Part shown: in pieces, positions 46,484 to 55,590 of the stretch | Layout: each line of letters begins with the position of its first letter | Position numbering within the stretch: the stretch's first letter is position 1 | Source of the DNA: Nautilia sp. PV-1 | GTDB taxonomy: Bacteria > Campylobacterota > Campylobacteria > Campylobacterales > Nautiliaceae | Direction: 5' to 3' | DNA: 64,000 nucleotides | Assembly: GCF_004006315.1 (NCBI RefSeq) | Contig: NZ_CP026530.1 | Location: 1 to 64,000, forward strand | Notes under the pieces: generated by a model | Databases searched by the model: none | What the model was told of the DNA's origin: nothing | What the model saw: the letters and a program-made list of their open reading frames with translations, nothing else | Program-made: the position numbers and the translations under genes

Positions 46484-47420
46484 TAAAATATTCCTCAATA
46501 AGTTTTCTCGCGGTTTGGGGATCTTTTAGCTCATTCATTTTACTTCTGAATTCACTGGCTTTTGGAATGCCTTTAGAGTATGCATGAGCGTGTTTTCTAA
46601 ATAAAATTACTCCGTATTCACCATACCAGTATACCATTTGATTAAAATGCTCTATTATAACTTCTTTTTTCTGCTCAGAGGTTATGTTGCCCTGCTGTTT
46701 CATTTCAAGAAATATCCAGGGTTTCCCTACCGCGCCTCTTCCGATTGATACACCGCTGGCGCCTGTATATTCAAGTACATATTTTGCCTTTTCATAATCG
46801 GTAATGTCGCCGTTTGCAATTACAGGGATATTTACGGCGTTTACGCCTTTTTTTATTTCATCATAATCGGCGGTGCCTTTATACATCTGTTTGACCGTTC
46901 TTCCGTGTATCGTCAAAAACACAATACCCAAATCCTCAAGCAGTTTAGCCCTGTCTTCCACAACACTTTTGTCAAAACCTATTCTCATTTTTGCGCTTAC
47001 CGGTTTTTTGGATGTTTTTACTATGGCGTTTACCACTTCTTTTAGAAAATCCCTGTTTTCGTCTTTGAGCAACACTCCGCCGAATCCGCTTCGTCTGGCT
47101 TTATTTACAGGGCATCCTAGGTTGATGTCTATTCCGTATATCCAGTCAAGTCCATTTATAGTTTCAACAGCTTTAACGGCATTTTCAACGTTGTTTGCGG
47201 CAATCTGTACAAAATAAGGATTTTCAAAAGGAGATTTTTCCATCATTTTTTTTGTTTTTTCATTATCGTATGCGATAGCGTTAACGTTTGTCATTTCACT
47301 AAACGTCATATCGCATCCGAATTTTTTAACAACGCTTCTGAAGGGAAGGTCTGTATAACCCGCAAGAGGGGCTAAAAAAAAATAGGGAGGCTCAGATTTC
47401 AGAATCGATATATTCGTCAA
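46476..47420 (-). CDS. dusB: tRNA-dihydrouridine synthase
   Basis: Dus enzymes reduce uridine in tRNA with FMN and NADPH. The 314 aa protein has APLAGYTDLPFR, the GCPVNKARRSGFGGVLL segment with the active-site Cys, the HGRTVKQMYKGTADY motif and GVSIGRGAVGKPWIF. It starts with TTG (47420) inside the end of the previous gene, with a weak GCGGATA before it; an exact start is uncertain. DusB is the most likely subtype. Confidence 0.9.
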   Translation of the reverse strand: MTNISILKSEPPYFFLAPLAGYTDLPFRSVVKKFGCDMTFSEMTNVNAIAYDNEKTKKMMEKSPFENPYFVQIAANNVENAVKAVETINGLDWIYGIDINLGCPVNKARRSGFGGVLLKDENRDFLKEVVNAIVKTSKKPVSAKMRIGFDKSVVEDRAKLLEDLGIVFLTIHGRTVKQMYKGTADYDEIKKGVNAVNIPVIANGDITDYEKAKYVLEYTGASGVSIGRGAVGKPWIFLEMKQQGNITSEQKKEVIIEHFNQMVYWYGEYGVILFRKHAHAYSKGIPKASEFRSKMNELKDPQTARKLIEEYFNV

Positions 47421-48315
47421 TATCCGCCCTTATTCCGGCTTCACGTAGTTTTAGAAAGAATTCAAAAAACTTAAGATCGTTTTCTTCGATAATTTCTTTT
47501 GCCTTTTCTATATGTTCGTATTTAAGAGCAAGATAAGCGCTTGCCCATTTTAACGGTTCAAGAATTTCAAATTCTTTATCCGGTGTCATCGTCTGATGAA
47601 TGGCTTTTGCAATTTCAATTTCTTCTTTCGGGATAAGTTTTGCTTTTTGAAGCAGGAATTTTACATCCGGATCGTCAAGATGAGCTTTAATAATTTCTAA
47701 GTCAATTTCGTAATCATATTTTAATATTTCATTAATGCTTGCGTATTTTGCGTAAATTTTAAAAGCAAGTTTTTTAAGCTCTTCGTTTTTATATTTTTTT
47801 AAGACTTCTTTTGCAAAATTTTCATCTTTCGAAAGTCTGTTTTTAATATTTAAAATGAACCAAGGGTTGTTTTCGTTAAGTCTGTATTTGCTTATTTCTA
47901 TGACTTCTCCGTTTTTAAGCTTTTCTATATCTTCTAAAAATTCGAATTTTTCACATTTTTTCGGAATAATGTTCAAACCTTCGATATTGTTAACGAAATT
48001 ATTGCAGTGTTTTAAAATTTTTACTTCTTTATTTACAGGGTCTTTATAAAGAATTCTGTTTTTAATATTTGCAATTAAAGTTTCAATGTCTTTTTTTATA
48101 TTTTTTTTGTAAAAGTATTCTTTTATATTCAGTACGCCGAAAAATATTATAGAAAAAATAAAAAATATACCTAAAAATATAGCAGTCCATACGGCATTCG
48201 GAAGGGTGATATTGAGTCCCAGCATACTGAACGTCGTGGCGCTGTTTTCTTCAATATACACAAAAAGTGTAATAAGGGCTATTAATATAATGCTAAAAAG
48301 GGTATATTTTTTCAT
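47392..48315 (-). CDS. Membrane-anchored protein of unknown function
   Basis: The 307 aa protein has two N-terminal transmembrane segments (about 5-20 and 40-62) and a long cytoplasmic helical, Lys/Glu-rich part with no known motif. It may be a scaffold or repeat protein. It lies between the DksA-like gene and dus with overlaps, in a housekeeping operon. It probably belongs to a lineage-restricted family (inference). Confidence 0.65.
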   Translation of the reverse strand: MKKYTLFSIILIALITLFVYIEENSATTFSMLGLNITLPNAVWTAIFLGIFFIFSIIFFGVLNIKEYFYKKNIKKDIETLIANIKNRILYKDPVNKEVKILKHCNNFVNNIEGLNIIPKKCEKFEFLEDIEKLKNGEVIEISKYRLNENNPWFILNIKNRLSKDENFAKEVLKKYKNEELKKLAFKIYAKYASINEILKYDYEIDLEIIKAHLDDPDVKFLLQKAKLIPKEEIEIAKAIHQTMTPDKEFEILEPLKWASAYLALKYEHIEKAKEIIEENDLKFFEFFLKLREAGIRADIDEYIDSEI

Positions 48316-48321
48316 TTTTTG

Positions 48322-48669
48322 TTATTTTCCTTCTTTTTCGATGATTTCTCTACATATTATACAATATTTTGCGTAAGGTTTTATTTTAAGTCTTGCTTCC
48401 TGAATCGGATCTTCGCACATTTCACAGATCCCGTAAGTTCCCTCATCAATTTTTTTCAAAGCTTCATTAATCTCTTCCAGTTCTTTTTTCTGATTAATAT
48501 ATATCTGATAATCTCTTCCGCTGTCCATACTTGCAGCTGCATAATCGGCTTCGTCGTTAATTTCGCATTTATTAATGTCTTTAATGTCGTTTGTTAAAGA
48601 ATATAATATTTTTTCAAGTTCAGCTTTTCTCATTAGCAGCATTTCCTTGTACAGATGGTACTTTTTCAT
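48322..48669 (-). CDS. DksA/TraR-type zinc-finger protein
   Basis: The protein of about 115 aa has a coiled-coil N-terminal half with the acidic DEADYAAASMD tip region that can enter the RNA polymerase secondary channel. A C-terminal four-cysteine zinc finger (CEMC ... CIIC) follows. DksA-type proteins modulate transcription with ppGpp. Two in-frame ATGs (48675 and 48669) are possible; the second has the better-spaced AAGGA. Confidence 0.9.
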   Translation of the reverse strand: MKKYHLYKEMLLMRKAELEKILYSLTNDIKDINKCEINDEADYAAASMDSGRDYQIYINQKKELEEINEALKKIDEGTYGICEMCEDPIQEARLKIKPYAKYCIICREIIEKEGK

Positions 48670-48689
48670 ATTCATTCCTTCTCCTTGTT

Positions 48690-49121
48690 TTATTTGTGAT
48701 ACGGATGATTGTTTTTAATGCTTAGAGCTCTATATATCTGTTCAAACAATACTAATTTTGCAACTTTATGGCTCATTGTAAGCGGACTGAGAGATATATT
48801 CAGTCCGTTTTTTTTAAAACTCTCATCAAATCCCCAAGCACCGGCTATAAAAAAATTAATTTTAGAGTGCTCGAAAATATCTGCAAATTCATAACTGTCC
48901 ATCAGTTTTCCTTCAGGAGTAAGTATGACGTTAAAACCGTCGTTAACATATTTTGCAAATATTTTGGAGTACTCTTCTTTGGGGTTGTTTGATTTTGATA
49001 GATTTTTAGAATATAGGGTGTGATTGTTAACCTGTGCGAACTGTTTGGATTTTTTTATAAAGTCTTTTATTTCATTTTGAAAGTCTTCTTTTTTCTCAAT
49101 TGAGAAAACGTTAATCTGCAT
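48690..49121 (-). CDS. rlmH: 23S rRNA pseudouridine-1915 N3-methyltransferase RlmH
   Basis: RlmH is a SPOUT methyltransferase acting on helix 69 of 23S rRNA. The 143 aa protein has the knot segments FNVILTPEGKLMDSYEFA and FFIAGAWGFDESF and the typical C-terminal VLFEQIYRALSIKNNHPYHK end. Its start lies inside the end of the thiE-like gene (55-nt overlap), so the two are coupled. Confidence 0.92.
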   Translation of the reverse strand: MQINVFSIEKKEDFQNEIKDFIKKSKQFAQVNNHTLYSKNLSKSNNPKEEYSKIFAKYVNDGFNVILTPEGKLMDSYEFADIFEHSKINFFIAGAWGFDESFKKNGLNISLSPLTMSHKVAKLVLFEQIYRALSIKNNHPYHK

Positions 49122-49762
49122 ATATCACTTCCTATAACTTTAAATTTTGACGGAATTTTATCATAAATTTTAACTCCACCGATAACCGCAACAGGAAAAT
49201 GTGAAATTTTTATTAAATCCATAATTTTTTCTTTTAATATATTGTCTGTTTTTTTTGTTGACGTAGGACGGTATGCCCCGAGACCTATATAGCTTAAGGG
49301 TAGTCTGTTCGCTTCGAGGATTTCTTCTTTGTTGTGGGTTGAGAGACCCACAATAAATTTAGAATTGAGAATTGAGAATTGAGAGTTTTGGTTTGCAAAT
49401 TGAGAATTATTGTTAATTATTTTAAATTCTCCATTCTCCATTCTCCATTCTCCATTTTTAATTGCATATATTATTTCAAAAGCAGATAAATTGTAAGTAT
49501 CACATAAATTTTGCAGGTCTTCCTGGCCGATATGTATTCCGTCGCAGTAAGGCAGCAGTTCTACAGTATCGTTGATAATAAGAGGTTTTTTCCAGTGTTT
49601 TTTGATTTCCAAAAGACGCTCTTTTTTTTCTTCTAAAGAAGAGTTTTTGTCCCTGTATTGAAGTATTTTGGCCTTAAGCCCTTTTGCCGTTTTACAGAAG
49701 TCTTTGATTGAAATATTGTATTTTTGCAGTGTGTCCCAGTCTAAAAGAGCATATATAGCCAC
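49067..49762 (-). CDS. ThiE/TenI-family thiamine phosphate synthase-like protein with repeat insertion
   Basis: ThiE joins the thiazole and pyrimidine parts of thiamine. The 231 aa protein has LQYRDKNSS, the DGIHIGQEDL segment and GLSTHNKEE, SYIGLGAYRPT and PVAVIGGV, all family elements in order. About 35 extra residues (approx. 101-135) interrupt the loop just before GLSTHN; they are encoded by heptad repeats at 49361-49453. It starts with GTG. The C-terminal ~20 residues overlap rlmH. No TPP riboswitch is visible upstream. Confidence 0.8.
   Translation of the reverse strand: MAIYALLDWDTLQKYNISIKDFCKTAKGLKAKILQYRDKNSSLEEKKERLLEIKKHWKKPLIINDTVELLPYCDGIHIGQEDLQNLCDTYNLSAFEIIYAIKNGEWRMENGEFKIINNNSQFANQNSQFSILNSKFIVGLSTHNKEEILEANRLPLSYIGLGAYRPTSTKKTDNILKEKIMDLIKISHFPVAVIGGVKIYDKIPSKFKVIGSDICRLTFSQLRKKKTFKMK
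49361..49453. repeat. Inverted heptad repeats inside the thiE-like gene
   Basis: AGAATTG occurs three times in a row (49361-49381). After a 44-nt spacer containing another TTGAGAATT, ATTCTCC occurs four times (49426-49453). The second group is the reverse complement of GGAGAAT, a near match of the first group (TGAGAAT), so the pair forms an inverted repeat. It is in frame and encodes the extra ThiE loop (KNGEWRMENGEF, ILNSKF). Confidence 0.85.
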
Positions 49763-49794
49763 GTGCCGCCTTTTTGGGCGAATTATATTAAAAA

Positions 49795-49874
49795 GTTAGT
49801 AAGTTGTGAAGTAGGTAAGTTGTGAAGTTGTGAAGTGGATGAGTTGTAAAGTTGTGAAGCAGATAAATTGTGAA
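49795..49874. repeat. Octamer tandem repeat, ten units of GTTGTGAA type
   Basis: Ten consecutive 8-bp units lie in register from 49795: GTTAGTAA, GTTGTGAA, GTAGGTAA, GTTGTGAA, GTTGTGAA, GTGGATGA, GTTGTAAA, GTTGTGAA, GCAGATAA, ATTGTGAA. Four units are the exact consensus GTTGTGAA. The tract fills most of the gap between the accD end and the thiE-like start, and the minus strand reads TTCACAAC. Confidence 0.8.
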
Positions 49875-49892
49875 GAGGAAAAAAAAGTGGGG

Positions 49893-50738
49893 TCAGCTTG
49901 CCTGTTTTAGTGTATATTTTAATAAGTTGGCTATAGTGTCTTTTAATTCATTTCTTTTGATTACCATATCTATAAGACCGTGTTCCAGTAAAAACTCAGC
50001 CCTTTGGAAACCTTTTGGAAGATCTTCGCCTATTGTCTGTTTAATAACCCTAGGGCCTGCAAAACCGATAATGGCACCGGGCTCTGCTATGATGAAATCA
50101 CCTAAAAACGCAAAAGACGCACTTACTCCTCCGAAAGTAGGATCGGTAAGAACTGAAATATAAGGCAGGTTGTGTTCAGCAAGACTTGCAAGCGCTGCTG
50201 AAGTTTTTGCCATCTGCATAAGACTGAATGTACTTTCTTGCATTCTGGCTCCGCCTGAAGTTGAAACTATTACTACGCCCTGATTTTTTTCAATGGCCCT
50301 GTTAACGGCTCTTACTATTTTTTCGCCTTCAACGCTTCCGAGACTTCCTCCCATAAAAGCAAAATCGAATACCAATAACTGTGTCGGAATTCCGTTGATT
50401 TTGCATTCTCCGCTGATTACGGAAGATTTTCTTCCCGTTTTTTTAAAATTTTCTTCTACTCTTTTTTTATAGCTTTTTTTGTCTACGAAATTTAGAGGAT
50501 CGTTCGGTTCTAAATTTTTGTCATATTCCGTAAAGGTGCTTTCATCGGCGAGCAGTTTAATTCTGTCTTCAGCGCTCATTCTGAAATGGTACTCACACTT
50601 AGGGCATGTGTTGAATTCCTTTTGAACCTCTTTATAAAAACTGATGGCTCCGCACGCCGGACATTTAATCCATGTGCTTTGCTCCTGTTTTGTCGGCTGA
50701 GGTTTTTTAAATTTTTTTAAAAAGTTGCTAAATCCCAT
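49893..50738 (-). CDS. accD: Acetyl-CoA carboxylase carboxyltransferase subunit beta
   Basis: AccD with AccA transfers the carboxyl group from biotin to acetyl-CoA, forming malonyl-CoA. The 281 aa protein has an N-terminal zinc finger (CPAC ... CPKC) and the crotonase-like carboxyltransferase fold with GGARMQESTFSLMQMAKT and GGVSASFAFLGD. It follows the IMPase-family gene by 2 nt. accA is not in the window; accB and accC lie at 53794-55590. Confidence 0.96.
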   Translation of the reverse strand: MGFSNFLKKFKKPQPTKQEQSTWIKCPACGAISFYKEVQKEFNTCPKCEYHFRMSAEDRIKLLADESTFTEYDKNLEPNDPLNFVDKKSYKKRVEENFKKTGRKSSVISGECKINGIPTQLLVFDFAFMGGSLGSVEGEKIVRAVNRAIEKNQGVVIVSTSGGARMQESTFSLMQMAKTSAALASLAEHNLPYISVLTDPTFGGVSASFAFLGDFIIAEPGAIIGFAGPRVIKQTIGEDLPKGFQRAEFLLEHGLIDMVIKRNELKDTIANLLKYTLKQAS

Positions 50739-50740
50739 TT

Positions 50741-51430
50741 TTATTCCTTTATTATACTTAAAACTTCTTCCAGATCCTCTTTTTTTGGACTCATTAAAAT
50801 TAAATCGTCTTCAAAATGCCAGTGATATTCGCTGTTGTAAAATTTAGCCGCCGCAATATCGAATTCTCTTATTTCGCCTTTGTAAATAACCGCTTTTGAA
50901 GACTCGCCGTAACAAAGTGACAGGCTTAAAGCTCCCGGCGCTCTGAATTTAAGGCCGCGAGTGCTTAATTTTTGCACTATGTCAGGATTTTTATACGCTT
51001 TTTCAAAAATAATTACATCATGTCTGTAATTTGACGCAAAAGGTTTTCTGAATAAATTGTCGAATCTTTTTCCGTTTTTGTCTTTAACAAAATAATCACC
51101 GTTGCTCAGGTTTACTACGATTGCCGCTTCGTTTTCAAGATAAACGCTGCATCCGAAATAAGGGATATGGTTTGAAACATTGTAGCTTCCGTCAATAGGG
51201 TCGATAATAATCTTTTTTTCTTTGCCGTTGTCTATAAATCCTGTTTCCTCGCTTAAAATATTTCCGTAGTCGCTAAGAGCTTTTATAAAAATTTTTTCGG
51301 CGATAAGGTCGATGTTTAAACTTCTGTCGCCGCCGAAGCCGATACCTTTTTCTTCAAAAAGGTTTTCTTCTTCGTGTAGCGCTCTTATGATTTTTAAACT
51401 GGCGCATAAAGTTGCATCGATAAAACTCAT
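50741..51430 (-). CDS. Inositol-monophosphatase-family phosphatase
   Basis: The 229 aa metal-dependent sugar phosphatase has the family motif IDPIDGSYN and the second metal-site region (FDIAAAKFY near 195). It could act on inositol phosphates, 3'-phosphoadenosine 5'-phosphate or fructose bisphosphate; the sequence does not decide. It overlaps the dsb-like gene by 4 nt. Confidence 0.8.
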   Translation of the reverse strand: MSFIDATLCASLKIIRALHEEENLFEEKGIGFGGDRSLNIDLIAEKIFIKALSDYGNILSEETGFIDNGKEKKIIIDPIDGSYNVSNHIPYFGCSVYLENEAAIVVNLSNGDYFVKDKNGKRFDNLFRKPFASNYRHDVIIFEKAYKNPDIVQKLSTRGLKFRAPGALSLSLCYGESSKAVIYKGEIREFDIAAAKFYNSEYHWHFEDDLILMSPKKEDLEEVLSIIKE

Positions 51431-52161
51431 TTTTTTGCTCCCAGTGTAGTCCAGTTTATTTTGTTGAAGTTTTTGTCGTAAACGGTAGGGGTTCCCCTTG
51501 CTCCTAATTCTTCAACCGCTTTTTTAGAATTTTCTAACATTTTATCAAATTTTGCTTTTTGCGCTTTTGTTGGATGGAAGTTTTTCCATTCGTTGCTTCC
51601 GCCGAGTATTTCCTGGAGTCTTTTTGCTTTTTCCTGATCAGTTTTAGCTGCTAGAATATAATAGCTCATAGCTTTTGCATATTTGTGGAAAGGAAGAGGG
51701 AACAGTATTACGTGAACTTTATAGTTTTTATTAAGGAAACCTTTTTTCTCTTTTTCCATCATTCTGCAGAAAGGACATTGAGGGTCTGTTACAAGATATA
51801 TCTCTTTTTTCCCGTTTCCGAATGTAAATAACACGCCTTTTTCAACTATTTTTTTATTTACAGGAAAGTTGCCTGTGAGGGGCTGTCCGTTTTTGTTGTT
51901 TAATATATTTCCGATAATAGTGTATTTTTTATCTTTTGTTATGTATATATTTCCGACTCCTCTAGGAGTTTTGATATTGATTATATAAAACCCGTCTTTT
52001 TCCACTCCTCTTACTTTTACGATGCCTTTTTTAATGTCTTTAGAAAGTTTCGGATATATAAGACTTGATTTTAACACTTCGTTTAATTTTTTTTGTGACA
52101 GCAGTTTGTCGCTTGCAAACAGACTTGCGATAATTCCTAAACTTAAAATGATTTTTTTCAT
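51427..52161 (-). CDS. Periplasmic DsbC/DsbG-like thiol isomerase
   Basis: The 244 aa protein has a signal peptide (about 1-16, ending LFAS), an N-terminal dimerisation-like region and a C-terminal thioredoxin fold with the CxxC active site DPQCPFCRMM. The GTPTVYDKNFN segment contains the cis-Pro. Such proteins isomerise or introduce disulfides in exported proteins. It overlaps pyrF by 1 nt, an unrelated operon neighbour. Confidence 0.85.
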   Translation of the reverse strand: MKKIILSLGIIASLFASDKLLSQKKLNEVLKSSLIYPKLSKDIKKGIVKVRGVEKDGFYIINIKTPRGVGNIYITKDKKYTIIGNILNNKNGQPLTGNFPVNKKIVEKGVLFTFGNGKKEIYLVTDPQCPFCRMMEKEKKGFLNKNYKVHVILFPLPFHKYAKAMSYYILAAKTDQEKAKRLQEILGGSNEWKNFHPTKAQKAKFDKMLENSKKAVEELGARGTPTVYDKNFNKINWTTLGAKK

Positions 52162-52853
52162 TAAATCTCCTTGATTTTATTTAATATTTTTTCTACTTTT
52201 TCTTTTGGGTTTGCGTCTTTGTATATAGGTCTTCCGACTACTATAAAATCAACTTTTTCTTTTTTTGCCAGAGTTATGTCCGCAACTCTCGCCTGGTCTC
52301 CCGCATCTTCCCCGAAAGGTCTGATTCCAGGAGTCAGGGTTATAAAATGTTCGTTTGTTATGTTTTTTATCATACCGCTTTCAAATGCGGAGCATACCAC
52401 TCCGTCAAGCCCCGCTTCGAAAGAGATCTTAGCGAACGCTTTTGCTTTGTTTTCAATACTATCACCGTAAATTTTCTCAAACTCTTCGTTGCTGAAGCTT
52501 GTAAGAGCCGTTACGGCTAATACAAGAGGTCTCTTTTCATACTTTTCAAGTCTTTTCATAACGGTTTTTAAAGCAGTGCTTCCGGCACTTGCGTGAACAT
52601 TAAACATATCAACGCCGAGTTTGGCTATTTCTTCCGCGGCATCGGCCATAGTGTTCGGAATATCATAAAGTTTCAGATCCAAAAACAGATTATAACCCAA
52701 TAACTTTAATTCTTTTATAAATTCATTTCCGTCTCTTATGTAACTTCTAAATCCTATTTTTAGCCATAAATCGTTTGCGTATTCTTTAAGTTCTTTTGCG
52801 AGTTTGAGATTTTCTTCTTTTGTCGGATTGTCCAAAGCAATACACAGTTTCAT
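52161..52853 (-). CDS. pyrF: Orotidine 5'-phosphate decarboxylase
   Basis: PyrF decarboxylates OMP to UMP. The 230 aa TIM-barrel protein has the catalytic [14 protein letters not shown] (D-x-K-x-x-D) and the phosphate-binding TPGIRP and VVGRPIYKD segments. It overlaps dcd by 1 nt. pyrE is at 61934, on the same strand. Confidence 0.97.
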   Translation of the reverse strand: MKLCIALDNPTKEENLKLAKELKEYANDLWLKIGFRSYIRDGNEFIKELKLLGYNLFLDLKLYDIPNTMADAAEEIAKLGVDMFNVHASAGSTALKTVMKRLEKYEKRPLVLAVTALTSFSNEEFEKIYGDSIENKAKAFAKISFEAGLDGVVCSAFESGMIKNITNEHFITLTPGIRPFGEDAGDQARVADITLAKKEKVDFIVVGRPIYKDANPKEKVEKILNKIKEI

Positions 52854-53413
52854 TATTTATCCACCTTTGGCAGCGTTATTCCCTGCTGGCCGTGATATTT
52901 TCCGCTTTTATCCGCATAGCTTGTTTCGCATATACCGTCATCCGCACCTAAAAAGATCAGCTGGGCTATACCTTCGTTTGCATATATTTTAGCGGGAAGG
53001 GGAGTGGTGTTGCTGATTTCTATAGTGATATGACCTTCCCATTCCGGTTCTATGGGTGTAACGTTTACGATAATTCCGCATCTGGCGTAAGTGCTTTTCC
53101 CTACGCATATTGCCAGTACGTCGCGCGGCATTTTAAAATATTCAACGCTTCTGCATAAAGCAAAAGAGTTTGGAGGAATAATACAGTCTCCTTTAATATT
53201 TACAACGTTTCTTTCATCAAAATTTTTGGGATCCACAACCGTTGAATTTATATTTGTAAAAACCATAAATTCGTCGCTGACTCTTATATCGTATCCGTAA
53301 GAGCTGACTCCGTAGCTTATAATCCCTTTTCTTACCTGTTTTTCTTCAAACGGGGAAATCATTGAAAAATTTTTTGCCATTTTTCTAATCCACTTATCGG
53401 ATTTAACACCCAT
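52853..53413 (-). CDS. dcd: dCTP deaminase
   Basis: Dcd deaminates dCTP to dUTP, feeding dTMP synthesis, where the thyX-like gene at 23089 would act. The 186 aa protein has the family elements [21 protein letters not shown] and the end [12 protein letters not shown]. It heads the dcd-pyrF-dsb-IMPase-accD set. The ATG is preceded by AAAGGACGGTA. Confidence 0.97.
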   Translation of the reverse strand: MGVKSDKWIRKMAKNFSMISPFEEKQVRKGIISYGVSSYGYDIRVSDEFMVFTNINSTVVDPKNFDERNVVNIKGDCIIPPNSFALCRSVEYFKMPRDVLAICVGKSTYARCGIIVNVTPIEPEWEGHITIEISNTTPLPAKIYANEGIAQLIFLGADDGICETSYADKSGKYHGQQGITLPKVDK

Positions 53414-53526
53414 TACCGTCCTTTTTTTGCATTAAATTGTTGTTATATCACCGATTTATAAATATTTCGTGTATTTAAAATTGTATCAAATTTATGTTAT
53501 TATTTTAAAATATTAAAGGAGAATAG

Positions 53527-53784
53527 ATGAAAAAGCTACTAGTTTTATTAGGTTTAGCAGGGGCGCTTTTTGCAGCGAGATATCCTATGATTGCAGAATA
53601 TAATTATTTAAAAGGATGTATAGGTACGCATAGCAATATGGAAGATTACTGCATATGTACGTTAAACGCTATAGAAAATAAATATTCGTTAGAAGAGTTT
53701 ATTACTGCCCTTCAGGATAAACAAAAAGCAAAACAACTGATTGATTTTGCTGTAAACGAATGTCTAGACAAACTTAAGAAATAA
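53527..53784 (+). CDS. Small exported four-cysteine protein
   Basis: The 85 aa protein has a signal peptide (about 1-16, ending LFAA) and a mature helical part with four cysteines (GCIG, YCICT, NECLD), enough for two disulfides. AAAGGAGAATAG precedes the ATG. It lies 9 nt before accB, an unrelated gene. I do not recognise it. The Dsb-like protein at 51427 could be a partner (inference only). Confidence 0.7.
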   Translation: MKKLLVLLGLAGALFAARYPMIAEYNYLKGCIGTHSNMEDYCICTLNAIENKYSLEEFITALQDKQKAKQLIDFAVNECLDKLKK

Positions 53785-53793
53785 GGAGTATGA

Positions 53794-54255
53794 ATGGATT
53801 TAAGAGAAATTAAAAAGCTTCTTGAAGCATTTGATAAATCAACGGCAAATATTTTAGAGTATGAAAATGAAGAGTTCAGAATTTATCTGGATAAATCTGC
53901 TACAGCGGTTCAGGCTCCGGTTGTACAGGCGGCTCCTGTGCAGCAGAGCAGTGCAGCTTCTCAGGAAACTCAGGTTTTGGCAGAAAGTACTGCGGAAGAA
54001 AAAGCTGAAATAGAAGGAGAACTTATAACTTCTCCTATGGTTGGTACATTTTATCAGGCTCCTAGTCCTGATTCTCCTCCTTACGTAAAAGTGGGAGATA
54101 AAGTAAAAAAAGGCCAGACTTTATGTATTATAGAGGCTATGAAGATTATGAACGAGCTTGAAGCGGAGTTTGACTGTGAAATACTCGAAATTTTAGTTGA
54201 AGACGGACAGCCTGTTGAATTCGACACACCTCTTTTCAGGGTAAAAAGGGTATAA
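53794..54255 (+). CDS. accB: Biotin carboxyl carrier protein of acetyl-CoA carboxylase
   Basis: AccB carries biotin on a lysine for the carboxylase and transferase. The 153 aa protein has an N-terminal helical region, an Ala/Gln/Pro-rich linker (about 45-75) and the biotinyl domain with EAMKIM at the biotin site. accC starts directly after the stop. Confidence 0.97.
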   Translation: MDLREIKKLLEAFDKSTANILEYENEEFRIYLDKSATAVQAPVVQAAPVQQSSAASQETQVLAESTAEEKAEIEGELITSPMVGTFYQAPSPDSPPYVKVGDKVKKGQTLCIIEAMKIMNELEAEFDCEILEILVEDGQPVEFDTPLFRVKRV

Positions 54256-55590
54256 ATGAAAAGAATTTTAATTGCAAACAGGGGAGAAATCGCTCTTAGG
54301 GCTATTAGGGCGATTCATAAACTTGACAAAGAAGCTGTTTGTGTTTATTCAAAAGCCGATAAAGAAGCTATTTATTTGAAATTTGCCGACGGTGCCGTAT
54401 GTGTAGGACCGGAAAGAAGCAATGAGAGTTATCTTAATATTCCGGCAATAATAACAGCTGCAGAAATGACTGAATGCGACGCTATTTTCCCAGGATACGG
54501 GTTTTTAAGTGAGAACCAGACGTTTGTTGAGGTGTGTAAGGCTCATAATATTGCATTTATCGGACCTTCTTTGGAAGTAATGGAAACAATGGCCGACAAA
54601 TCCAAAGCAAAAGAAGTTATGAAAAAAGCCGGTGTTCCTGTAATTCCGGGAAGCGAAGGCGCTATCAGTTCTGTTGAAGAAGCTAAAAAAGTGGCAAAAG
54701 AAATCGGATATCCGGTAATTCTTAAAGCAGCCAGCGGAGGCGGCGGAAGAGGTATGAGAGTAGTTGAAGACGAAAGCTATATCGAAAACGCATTTCTTGC
54801 AGCAAGCAGCGAAGCAGAAAGCGCATTCGGAGATCCGACTATTTATATGGAAAAATATATTGAAAAACCTCGCCATGTTGAGGTTCAGATTTTAGGGGAC
54901 AAACACGGAAACGTAATTCATCTGGGTGAGAGAGACTGTTCTCTTCAAAGAAGACATCAAAAACTAATAGAAGAGTCCCCTGCGAATATTCTTGATGAGC
55001 AAACAAGAAAAAAACTTCACGAAACGGCTGTAAAAGCGGCAAAAGCAATAGGGTATTACAGTGCAGGGACGATAGAATTTTTAGTTGATAAAAACCTTAA
55101 CTTTTATTTTATGGAAATGAACACAAGATTGCAGGTAGAACATCCTGTAAGCGAAATGGTAACGGGACTTGACCTGGTTGAATGGATGCTGAGAGTTGAA
55201 GAGGGTGAGAAAATACCTTCTCAGGAGGAAGTTCAGGTTAAAGGCCATGCCATAGAATGCAGAATTCTTGCAGAAGATCCTGAAAAATTTATTCCGAGTC
55301 CAGGAAAAATACAAAAGCTTTACGTTCCGGGCGGTAAAGACGTCAGGGTTGATACTCATGTATATGCTGGATACGTTATTCCTCAATATTACGACAGTTT
55401 GATTGCCAAGGTAATTACGTGGGGAAGAGACAGAAACGAAGCCATTACGGTTATGAAAGAGGCTTTAAAAGAGTTTCAGGTAAGCGGAATAAAAACATCT
55501 ATACCGTTCCATCTTAAAATGCTTGAAAATGAAGATTTCATAAATAATAACTACGATACAAAATACCTTGAAACTAAGGGATTAGTTTAA
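54256..55590 (+). CDS. accC: Biotin carboxylase subunit of acetyl-CoA carboxylase
   Basis: AccC carboxylates the biotin of AccB with ATP and bicarbonate. The 444 aa protein has the N-terminal biotin carboxylase domain (ANRGEIALRAIRA), the ATP-grasp glycine loop KAASGGGGRGM, the EMNTRLQVEH catalytic motif and the C-terminal domain. Its 3' end overlaps the convergent DUF3108-like gene by 17 nt. Confidence 0.98.
   Translation: MKRILIANRGEIALRAIRAIHKLDKEAVCVYSKADKEAIYLKFADGAVCVGPERSNESYLNIPAIITAAEMTECDAIFPGYGFLSENQTFVEVCKAHNIAFIGPSLEVMETMADKSKAKEVMKKAGVPVIPGSEGAISSVEEAKKVAKEIGYPVILKAASGGGGRGMRVVEDESYIENAFLAASSEAESAFGDPTIYMEKYIEKPRHVEVQILGDKHGNVIHLGERDCSLQRRHQKLIEESPANILDEQTRKKLHETAVKAAKAIGYYSAGTIEFLVDKNLNFYFMEMNTRLQVEHPVSEMVTGLDLVEWMLRVEEGEKIPSQEEVQVKGHAIECRILAEDPEKFIPSPGKIQKLYVPGGKDVRVDTHVYAGYVIPQYYDSLIAKVITWGRDRNEAITVMKEALKEFQVSGIKTSIPFHLKMLENEDFINNNYDTKYLETKGLV

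Noticed and set aside
49361-49453. CRISPR-like array
   Set aside because: Units are 7 bp with no unique spacers between them and they lie within a coding frame, so this is a tandem repeat, not a CRISPR.
49763-49892. TPP riboswitch upstream of the thiE-like gene
   Set aside because: The gap is filled mainly by the octamer array and has no CTGAGA or ACCTGA-type conserved pieces on the minus strand.
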